A DNA stretch of 5,107 bases from Granulosicoccaceae bacterium. GTDB lineage: Bacteria; Pseudomonadota; Gammaproteobacteria; Granulosicoccales; Granulosicoccaceae. The translations under genes and the position numbers were made by a program. Shown here piece after piece: positions 1 through 5,107 of this stretch. How positions within the stretch are numbered: the first letter of the stretch is position 1; each line of letters starts with the position of its first letter. The notes under the pieces were generated by a model. The model saw only the letters and a program-made list of their open reading frames with translations, was not told the origin of the DNA and did no database searches. Where the stretch lies: positions 1 through 5,107 of the forward strand of contig JALZUX010000431.1 of the NCBI GenBank assembly GCA_023301405.1, given 5' to 3'.

Positions 1-1134
1 GCCGTAACTCTGCTGAAGCGTGTCAACGCTAATATACATCCTGATACCCCGTTAAAAGAACTCGGCATCGCCAATAAGCACCTCGTTGCAGTGGCTCGAG
101 CGTTATCTGTAGACTCAAAGGTAGTCATCATGGATGAGCCGACGGCAGCACTTTCGCTGAAAGAGATTGAAGAATTATATGTATTGGTGGATCAGCTTAA
201 AGAAGAAGGGAAGGCAATCCTGTTTATAAGCCATAAGTTTGATGAAGTCTTTTCGATAGCAGATTATTATTCGGTGTATCGTGATGGCGAAATGGTGGGC
301 AACGGTGCGATCAGTGATACAACGCAAAATGAACTGGTGCAGTTAATGGTCGGGCGTCCGGTAGGTCAGGTTTTTCCGGTGCGTGATTCGACAATCGGTG
401 AGGAAGTTTTACGGGTAGAAAACTTCAGTCATCCCACAGAATTTGCAGGCATCAGCTTTAGTTTGCACCAGGGCGAGGTGTTGGGATTCTATGGTCTTGT
501 GGGTGCGGGTCGAACCGAGCTTATGCAGGCTCTATTTGGTATTACAAAAACCTCTAGTGGAACCTTGCATATTGACGGGCAAAAGATTTCGATTGCTTCA
601 CCGGAGCAGGCTATATCACATGGAATAGTTTATGTACCCGAAGATCGGGGCAACCAGGGGACCATAAAAGACACACCGATATTTCACAACGTCTCGTTGC
701 CTTCTTTGGCTGCAACTTTAAAGGGTAGGTTTCTCAATCCAAAAGCCGAACTTGCGCTCACACGGGAATTTACAGATCGAATGGAGCTAAGAGCCGCGGC
801 ACTTGATCAGCATGTGAATAAGCTCTCGGGTGGTAATCAACAGAAAGTCGTCATTTCAAAATGGCTGGCAACCAGGCCGAAAGTTATTATTCTTGATGAA
901 CCCACAAAGGGTATTGATATAGGCTCTAAATCTGCAGTACATCATTTCACCGCAGAACTAGCTGCAAAAGGTATGGCGGTAATATTGGTGTCTTCAGAGA
1001 TACCAGAGATTATCGGTATGGCTGATCGATCTATCGTGATGCGTGACGGTCGCGTACGCACAGAACTCAGCAAGCAGGAAATGACGCCGGAATCACTTGT
1101 GCAGGCTGCAGCCGGCATCGGGAGCGCTGCATGA
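1..1134 (+). CDS. rhaT: L-rhamnose ABC transporter, ATP-binding protein RhaT (5' end outside window)
   Basis: This is the energy-coupling subunit of a sugar importer of the RbsA/XylG/MglA type, with two fused nucleotide-binding domains on the cytoplasmic face of the membrane. The reading frame is open from base 1, so the gene starts left of the window. 377 residues are visible, and about 125-135 are missing if the length is the usual ~500. A GTG at 91 lies inside domain 1 and is not the start. Visible domain 1 parts (visible-residue numbering): Walker B with D45-E46-P47 and H-loop His78; its Walker A is off the edge. Domain 2: Walker A-like GLVGAGRT at 165-172 with Arg in place of Lys, signature LSGGNQQ at 275-281, Walker B D299-E300, and an SSE sequence where the H-loop His would be. 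These domain 2 departures are usual in this family. The rhamnose assignment rests on the neighbouring permeases, mutarotase and kinase and on remembered resemblance to rhizobial RhaT. The stop overlaps the rhaP start by 4 bases. Confidence 0.9.
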   Translation, partial: AVTLLKRVNANIHPDTPLKELGIANKHLVAVARALSVDSKVVIMDEPTAALSLKEIEELYVLVDQLKEEGKAILFISHKFDEVFSIADYYSVYRDGEMVGNGAISDTTQNELVQLMVGRPVGQVFPVRDSTIGEEVLRVENFSHPTEFAGISFSLHQGEVLGFYGLVGAGRTELMQALFGITKTSSGTLHIDGQKISIASPEQAISHGIVYVPEDRGNQGTIKDTPIFHNVSLPSLAATLKGRFLNPKAELALTREFTDRMELRAAALDQHVNKLSGGNQQKVVISKWLATRPKVIILDEPTKGIDIGSKSAVHHFTAELAAKGMAVILVSSEIPEIIGMADRSIVMRDGRVRTELSKQEMTPESLVQAAAGIGSAA

Positions 1135-2117
1135 TCAAGCGCCTTATTACGTCCAGAGAAATGATTCTGGCACTGGCTATTCTGGGGCTGGTTGGTTTAA
1201 TCACTTTGAAGTTCCCGGGTTTTATTGCGCCGTCAAACCTGATTGATGCATTCAACGATACCTCTCCGTTAATTATTCTGGCGCTCGGTCAGATGATTGT
1301 CATACTGACCCGATGCATTGATTTATCTGTAGCGGCCAACCTTGCACTGACCGGTATGATTGTAGCGATGATCAATATGCAGTTTCCGATGGTGCCGGTG
1401 CCTGTTTTAATCATGGTAGCGATTGCTGCTGGCACTCTTATGGGTATGCTTAACGGCTTGCTCACCTGGAAGCTAGATATCCCGCCCATTGTGGTCACGC
1501 TTGGTACGATGACTATCTTTCGGGGATTGATCTTTGTGCTATCAGAGGGTCAGTGGATTAACGCTCATGAAATGAGTGATACCTTTAAAGCGTTTCCCCG
1601 CCAAGAGTTTCTCAATCTGCCGGTGCTGTCCTGGTTTTCGATTTCAGTCACCATGATGGTTATTATTATGGTGAGTCGAACCCCATTGGGTCGTGCATTT
1701 TATGCAGTTGGTGGAAACCCCAATGCTGCCGTTTATGCAGGAATTGATGTCGGTAGAACCCAGTTTATGGCTTTTACCATCAGTGGTGCATTGGCAGGGC
1801 TGACTGGCTATTTATGGGTATCTCGCTATGCTGTTGCTTATGTGGATATTGCCGGTGGCTTTGAGCTTGACGTAGTGGCAGCCTGTGTAATTGGCGGTAT
1901 ATCTATAGCAGGTGGGGTGGGGACAGTAGTAGGTGCGTTCCTCGGTGCGATCTTTCTTGGGGTAATTAAAAACGCATTACCTGTGATAGGTGTGTCACCA
2001 TTTGCGCAACTGGCTATCTCGGGTGCCGCAATTATCATTGCAGTTGCTTTCAACTCTAGTTATCAAAAACGCAAAGGCCGCCTGATATTAAAGCAGGAGG
2101 AAGCGGCAGTTGAGTAG
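1131..2117 (+). CDS. rhaP: L-rhamnose ABC transporter, permease RhaP
   Basis: This 328-residue inner-membrane permease belongs to the RbsC/AraH/XylH family (BPD_transp_2) and would form half of the transmembrane channel for the sugar. It is strongly hydrophobic throughout, with roughly nine or ten membrane segments starting at residues 11-27. Family motifs are visible: IDLSVA at 63-68, a PPIVVTLGTMTIFRG block at 118-132, GGNPNAAVYAGI at 194-205 (the cytoplasmic loop expected to contact the ATPase), and the Gly-rich GGISIAGGVGTVVGAFLGA at 255-273. The C-terminal tail is charged and probably cytoplasmic. The ATG overlaps the rhaT stop in an ATGA arrangement, and a GGGAG at 1120-1124 sits 6 bases upstream, so the start is well supported. 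Arg61-Cys62 before IDLS replaces the more usual Gly-Gly of ribose-type permeases. The family is certain; the substrate comes from context. The P and Q names follow gene order, since the two permeases are paralogues. Confidence 0.9.
   Translation: MIKRLITSREMILALAILGLVGLITLKFPGFIAPSNLIDAFNDTSPLIILALGQMIVILTRCIDLSVAANLALTGMIVAMINMQFPMVPVPVLIMVAIAAGTLMGMLNGLLTWKLDIPPIVVTLGTMTIFRGLIFVLSEGQWINAHEMSDTFKAFPRQEFLNLPVLSWFSISVTMMVIIMVSRTPLGRAFYAVGGNPNAAVYAGIDVGRTQFMAFTISGALAGLTGYLWVSRYAVAYVDIAGGFELDVVAACVIGGISIAGGVGTVVGAFLGAIFLGVIKNALPVIGVSPFAQLAISGAAIIIAVAFNSSYQKRKGRLILKQEEAAVE
2095..2100 (+). promoter_or_regulatory. Ribosome binding site of rhaQ (decides a TTG start)
   Basis: A perfect AGGAGG lies within the last codons of rhaP, 9 bases before the TTG at 2110. 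It fixes the start of rhaQ at a TTG inside the rhaP coding sequence. The first in-frame ATG, at residue 34, would remove the cytoplasmic N-terminus and part of the first membrane segment. Confidence 0.8.
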
Positions 2118-3132
2118 CCCTGTAGACAATGAGGCCGCTAATGCGCCACAGCGTATACCGGATCATTTAAGGTCCTGGTGGCAGCGTGCGTTCTTTAACT
2201 GGGAAAGTATGCTGCTGCTAGTCGCAGTGAGCATATTTTTTATTAATAGTTTTGCATCACCCTATTTTCTTGATCCGTGGAATCTATCTGATGCTACGTT
2301 CAATTTTACTGAAAAAGCGATGATCGCTTTTGCGATGGCGTTGCTGGTAGTTTCCGGTGAGATCGATCTTTCCGTTGCTTCGATAATTGCTCTGGTATCA
2401 ACAGCGATGGGCTTTGCTGCAACACTGGGAATGGGCGTTCCCGGATTGATTCTGGTTGCATTGCTTGTCGGGCTATTGTGTGGAGCGTTTAACGGGTTTC
2501 TGGTGACAATAATGGGCTTGCCGTCCATTGTGGTAACGATTGGCACAATGAGTCTTTTCAGGGGCCTTTCCTACATTGTACTAGGGGATCAGGCCTATAC
2601 AGAGTACCCGGCAGAACTATCGTATTTTGGTCAGGGGTATGTGTGGTGGGTCATTTCCTTTGAGTTGCTGTTGTTCTTCATCATTGCGTTAATTTTTGGT
2701 GTGTTGTTACATAAAACCCGATTTGGGCGCTCGGTTACCATGATAGGTAATAACCCGACTGGTGCGCTGTATTCCGGCATCAGGGTGAATCGAGTCAAGT
2801 TTGTGTTGTTTCTGCTCACCGGTGTGATGGCAGCTGTGGCAGCTATTTGTTTGACCTCACGGTTAGGTTCTACCAGACCTTCCATAGCTTTTGGTTGGGA
2901 GCTTGAGATAGTCACTATTGTGGTATTGGGTGGCGTTAATATACTGGGTGGCTCCGGGACAATTCCGGGTGTCTTCATAGCATCATTTGTTTTAGGGATG
3001 GTGACTTTCGGCTTTGGTTTGCTTAATGTGCCAGGCATTATGATGTCGATCTTTGTCGGTATGCTGCTTATCATGGTAATTGCGTTGCCGAGAATCTGGA
3101 TGAGAATAAACAGTCGATCATCCCATGCATAA
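2110..3132 (+). CDS. rhaQ: L-rhamnose ABC transporter, permease RhaQ
   Basis: This is the second sugar permease, 340 residues, of the same RbsC-like family as RhaP and expected to pair with it in a heterodimeric channel. The N-terminus (about residues 1-30) is polar and probably cytoplasmic; membrane segments begin at about 33. Motifs match those of RhaP at equivalent places: GEIDLSVA at 83-90, LPSIVVTIGTMSLFRG at 137-152, GNNPTGALYSGI at 213-224, and GGVNILGGSGTIPG at 274-287. It starts with TTG, 8 bases before the end of rhaP, and is preceded by an AGGAGG Shine-Dalgarno sequence, which suggests translational coupling. The gap to rhaM is 40 bases, the largest inside the operon, with no terminator-like structure. 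The gene is intact and ends with a short basic tail. The transport family is clear; rhamnose is inferred from the adjacent mutarotase and kinase. Confidence 0.9.
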   Translation: MSSPVDNEAANAPQRIPDHLRSWWQRAFFNWESMLLLVAVSIFFINSFASPYFLDPWNLSDATFNFTEKAMIAFAMALLVVSGEIDLSVASIIALVSTAMGFAATLGMGVPGLILVALLVGLLCGAFNGFLVTIMGLPSIVVTIGTMSLFRGLSYIVLGDQAYTEYPAELSYFGQGYVWWVISFELLLFFIIALIFGVLLHKTRFGRSVTMIGNNPTGALYSGIRVNRVKFVLFLLTGVMAAVAAICLTSRLGSTRPSIAFGWELEIVTIVVLGGVNILGGSGTIPGVFIASFVLGMVTFGFGLLNVPGIMMSIFVGMLLIMVIALPRIWMRINSRSSHA

Positions 3133-3162
3133 TTAAGGCTGTACTGACAGTCAATAAAACGC

Positions 3163-3166
3163 AGGA
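3163..3166 (+). promoter_or_regulatory. Ribosome binding site of rhaM (supports a GTG start)
   Basis: AGGA lies 6 bases before the GTG at 3173. The protein from this GTG aligns end to end with my recollection of E. coli RhaM, including the position of the catalytic region, so the GTG is preferred over any later ATG. Confidence 0.6.
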
Positions 3167-3172
3167 TTCATT

Positions 3173-3487
3173 GTGGAAAAATATGCGTTCAAAATGAAAT
3201 TGAATCAGGGCGAGCTTGTCGAATACAAGCGACGTCATGATGAGATATGGCCTGAGCTGACAGAGCTGCTAATAAAAGCGGGGGTGTCCGATTATTCTAT
3301 TTACCTTGATGAAGATACTCACATCCTGTTCGGCGTTTTGTGGCGAACAAGTGACCACAGTATGGATTCATTGCTGCTTGATCCGATCATGAAAAAATGG
3401 TGGGCTCATATGGGAGATATAATGGAAACCAACCCGGATAACTCACCAGTGGCAACACCGTTAACACCGGTGTTTCATATGGAATAG
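3173..3487 (+). CDS. rhaM: L-rhamnose mutarotase (RhaM, RhaU in rhizobia)
   Basis: This small cytoplasmic enzyme interconverts the alpha and beta anomers of L-rhamnose, supplying the form used by the next enzyme. Its 104 residues equal the usual length of the family (COG3254, ferredoxin-like alpha/beta fold, dimeric). Diagnostic residues are present: Tyr18 and His22 in the [13 protein letters not shown] stretch (17-29), with His22 matching the catalytic His of E. coli RhaM; SIYLDE at 42-47; the Trp pair at 76-77; and NPDNSPV at 87-93 near the C-terminus, which is nearly identical in E. coli. This gene is the strongest evidence that the operon handles L-rhamnose rather than ribose, xylose or fucose. 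The start is GTG. The stop is 4 bases before rhaK, so the two are co-translated or nearly so. In R. leguminosarum the equivalent rhaU also lies between the permease and kinase genes. No anomaly is seen. Confidence 0.95.
   Translation: MEKYAFKMKLNQGELVEYKRRHDEIWPELTELLIKAGVSDYSIYLDEDTHILFGVLWRTSDHSMDSLLLDPIMKKWWAHMGDIMETNPDNSPVATPLTPVFHME
3463..3474 (+). repeat. 12-bp perfect palindrome near the end of rhaM
   Basis: AACACCGGTGTT is self-complementary over 12 bases and ends 17 bases before the rhaK ATG. It follows another ACACCG eight bases upstream. It is inside rhaM coding sequence (Thr-Pro-Val-Phe), so codon choice may explain it. A role as a small hairpin or protein site near the rhaK start is possible but unsupported. 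Confidence 0.35.
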
Positions 3488-3491
3488 CTTC

Positions 3492-4868
3492 ATGACTTAT
3501 GTAGCCGTTGTTGATATAGGCAAAACCAACGCAAAACTTGCCATCGTTGATTCTGATAAAAGCCAGGAAGTTGATGTTCGCACTGCACCGAATCAAGTGG
3601 TTCAGTCCGGACCTTACCCGCACTTTGATGTGACAAGTCTGTGGCAATTTTTATTAAACAGTCTGAAGGAATTTTCGGGCACCTATGCAATAACATCGAT
3701 CAGTGTCACGACGCACGGCGCCAGCATTGTACTTTTAGATGACAAAGGCGAGCTGGCAAGTCCAATTCTTGATTATGAATACGATGGTCCGGATCGGGTA
3801 GTTGGTGAATATAACCGGATAAGGCCGGTGTTTTCAAAAACCGGCTCACCACGATTGTCTGGTGGACTGAATGCGGGTGCTCAGCTTCATTGGCTGTTCC
3901 AGCAAGACGATACATTAGCCGGCAGGGTGAAAACTGTTTTGATGTACCCACAGTACTGGGCCTACAGGCTGTGCGGAGCGTTAGCCAATGAGCCTACCTC
4001 ACTGGGTTGCCACACTGATTTATGGTGTCCCAATGATAGCGAATTTTCAGGGCTGGTCGATGCGTTGGGAATTCGACAGACAATGGCACCGGTTACACTG
4101 CCGTCAAGCAAGCTCGGGACCATTTTGCCAGATGTCGCACAAGCCACAGGTCTTGCTGTTGACACACCTGTTTATTGTGGTATCCATGATTCAAACGCCT
4201 CGCTATACACCCACATAAGCAAGTTTAAAGCACCATTCTCCGTGGTATCTACCGGCACATGGGTGGTATGCATGTCACCCGGTAGTGATGCAGAACAACT
4301 GGATGAGTCACGAGATACATTGTTGAATGTTAGTGCGCTCGGAAAGCCGGTTCCTTCCAGTAGATTTATGGGAGGGCGGGAGTATGACTATTTGTTTGAA
4401 CAATACGCTGCCGAAAAAACAGATCAGATATTGGATTCGGTTATAAAAAAATATGCGTTCATTCTGCCATCTGTTGAAACTGGAAGCGGGCCATTCCAGA
4501 ACAGACACTATAAATGGACAGTTGATCCGAAAACCCTGTCACCGCAAGAGCGATATTGTGTCATTTCGTTTTATCTGGCCCTGATGACTGATGTGTGTCT
4601 TGAGTTAATCAGTGCAGCCGGGCCTACAGTGCTTGAAGGGCCGTTTACACAAAACGAAATCTACTGCGCAATGTTGGGTGCTGCGACTGGTCGGGATGTT
4701 GTCAGTACTGATGGTCAGTCTACCGGTACCAGTATTGGTGCGGCACTGCTGGCTACTGCCAATGCTCCTTCTTCGTACAAAATAAGCTATCGCAGCCTGA
4801 TACGAGGCGTACCAGATACGCTGGTGTCTTACCGGGATACCTGGCTTGAAAAAGTAGAGAGCATGTAA
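3492..4868 (+). CDS. rhaK: FGGY-family carbohydrate kinase, probable rhamnulokinase RhaK
   Basis: The probable reaction is ATP-dependent phosphorylation of L-rhamnulose at C1 in the cytoplasm, after isomerisation of L-rhamnose. The 458-residue length fits FGGY kinases. Visible features: N-terminal phosphate-binding DIGKTN at 8-13; SVTTHGAS at 71-78; the GIHDSNAS segment at 230-237, with Asp233 in the place of the catalytic base; STGTW at 253-257 starting the C-terminal ATPase lobe; GGREYDYL at 294-301; and EGPFTQN at 382-388 followed by TGTSIGAALLA at 411-421 near the nucleotide site. The ATG is 4 bases after the rhaM stop; a weak GGA lies 8 bases upstream, so initiation may depend on coupling. 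The sequence type is that of rhizobial RhaK, not E. coli RhaB. Work in R. leguminosarum reported that rhamnose transport requires RhaK, so it may have a role beyond metabolism here too. Substrate is inferred from context; the family is certain. Confidence 0.9.
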   Translation: MTYVAVVDIGKTNAKLAIVDSDKSQEVDVRTAPNQVVQSGPYPHFDVTSLWQFLLNSLKEFSGTYAITSISVTTHGASIVLLDDKGELASPILDYEYDGPDRVVGEYNRIRPVFSKTGSPRLSGGLNAGAQLHWLFQQDDTLAGRVKTVLMYPQYWAYRLCGALANEPTSLGCHTDLWCPNDSEFSGLVDALGIRQTMAPVTLPSSKLGTILPDVAQATGLAVDTPVYCGIHDSNASLYTHISKFKAPFSVVSTGTWVVCMSPGSDAEQLDESRDTLLNVSALGKPVPSSRFMGGREYDYLFEQYAAEKTDQILDSVIKKYAFILPSVETGSGPFQNRHYKWTVDPKTLSPQERYCVISFYLALMTDVCLELISAAGPTVLEGPFTQNEIYCAMLGAATGRDVVSTDGQSTGTSIGAALLATANAPSSYKISYRSLIRGVPDTLVSYRDTWLEKVESM

Positions 4869-5085
4869 CCGGGATATAACCAAAGTTGAACAATGATTGA
4901 CTTGCAAGCTAAAAGCAACAATTCCTTCATTGTTGGTGATATTGCTAATGCCATCCAGGTTGTCACTAAGTTGATTGTTATCAAAGGTCAGGGCAAAGAC
5001 AAATGGCATATCACCGAGGGTCATGGGGACGCTACCACTCAACAGGTTGCTACTAACAGCGAATATTACCCACGGTGGAGTTAGA
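4869..5085. other. Intergenic stretch after rhaK with no convincing gene
   Basis: These 217 bases hold no gene I can defend. A 63-codon plus-strand frame (4893-5084) has no Shine-Dalgarno sequence and resembles no family I know. The minus strand is open from the right edge, but that frame runs back antisense through the end of rhaK, as chance frames do. No GC-rich hairpin followed by T residues is seen, so no standard terminator for the rha operon is visible. I also find no well-spaced -35/-10 pair. Small palindromes are present: CTTGCAAG at 4901-4908, and TTGAT/ATCAA arms at 4971-4984. Confidence 0.5.
4916..4935 (+). repeat. Inverted repeat after rhaK
   Basis: Seven-base arms CAACAAT (4916-4922) and ATTGTTG (4929-4935) flank a 6-base loop, 48 bases after the rhaK stop. 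The stem is AT-rich and has no T-run behind it, so it would be a poor intrinsic terminator. It could be an operator half-site pair, a weak 3'-end hairpin, or chance. Confidence 0.4.
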
Positions 5086-5107
5086 ATGAAACGAAAGCGA
5101 CAGAAAC
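5086..5107 (+). CDS. Possible start of a downstream gene (cut by right edge)
   Basis: An ATG at 5086 is preceded by GGAG at 5077-5080 with a 5-base spacer, a good ribosome-binding arrangement. Only seven codons are visible (MKRKRQK) before the window ends. The dense positive charge would suit the n-region of a signal peptide or the N-terminus of a DNA-binding or ribosomal-type protein, but nothing can be concluded about function. It lies 217 bases after rhaK on the same strand, so it could be read through from the operon or have its own promoter. Confidence 0.35.

Noticed and set aside
91..1134. rhaT read as a complete gene starting at GTG 91
   Set aside because: The frame is open to base 1 and codes for family-like sequence upstream of 91. 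Starting there would omit the whole first Walker A region, so the gene is partial at the window edge, not short.
2631..3074. Minus-strand 147-codon frame inside rhaQ
   Set aside because: It lies wholly antisense to an intact permease gene. Its Pro-, Thr- and Ile-rich composition is the usual mirror of hydrophobic membrane-protein codons.
3133..3172. Short ACTG-A-CAGT palindrome between rhaQ and rhaM as an operator or terminator
   Set aside because: Four-base arms are expected by chance, and there is no stable stem or T-run. The 40-base gap is otherwise plain.
3824..3845. Hairpin-like GCCGGT / ACCGGC with T-run and A-run between, as a terminator
   Set aside because: It lies within rhaK coding sequence, the T residues are in the loop rather than after the stem, and the kinase frame continues with conserved motifs beyond it.
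4605..5042. Minus-strand open frame of 145 codons, open further to the right edge, as a possible gene
   Set aside because: More than 260 bases lie antisense to the well-supported rhaK. The start is a TTG without a Shine-Dalgarno sequence, and the translation has no family motif and is rich in Cys, Arg and Ser over the rhaK part, as shadow frames are. The part right of 4868 looks more protein-like but cannot be judged without more sequence.
4893..5084. Plus-strand 63-codon frame as a small gene
   Set aside because: It has no ribosome-binding site before the ATG, no recognisable motif, and a length expected by chance. It is kept only as a note under the intergenic stretch.

Overview
The window holds the distal part of an L-rhamnose uptake and catabolism operon on the plus strand: the 3' end of the sugar ABC ATPase gene rhaT, the two permease genes rhaP and rhaQ, the L-rhamnose mutarotase gene rhaM (called rhaU in rhizobia), and the FGGY-family sugar kinase gene rhaK. 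This order (ATPase, permease, permease, mutarotase, kinase) matches the rhaRST-PQUK operon described in Rhizobium leguminosarum. It differs from the E. coli system, which uses a proton symporter and RhaB. Moderate GC content (near 50 percent by eye) and mixed codon use suggest a proteobacterium. A marine or environmental gammaproteobacterium is my guess, but the sequence here cannot place it firmly.

Layout: 1-1134 is rhaT, cut by the left edge; 1131-2117 rhaP; 2110-3132 rhaQ; 3133-3172 a 40-bp gap; 3173-3487 rhaM; 3492-4868 rhaK; 4869-5085 a stretch with no convincing gene; and 5086-5107 the possible start of another gene cut by the right edge. rhaT/rhaP overlap by 4 bases and rhaP/rhaQ by 8 bases. 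rhaM and rhaK are separated by 4 bases. This points to one polycistronic, translationally coupled unit.

How the genes work together: a periplasmic binding protein (RhaS, expected upstream and not visible) would deliver L-rhamnose to a RhaP/RhaQ membrane pair driven by RhaT. RhaM would interconvert the alpha and beta anomers, and RhaK would phosphorylate the ketose after isomerisation. The isomerase, the aldolase or dehydrogenase step, the binding protein and the regulator are all absent from this window. They presumably lie to the left or elsewhere.

I see no mobile element, CRISPR array, tRNA or rRNA, and no sign of a new kind of system. The less-explained parts are the stretch after rhaK, with no clear terminator, and a few small palindromes.
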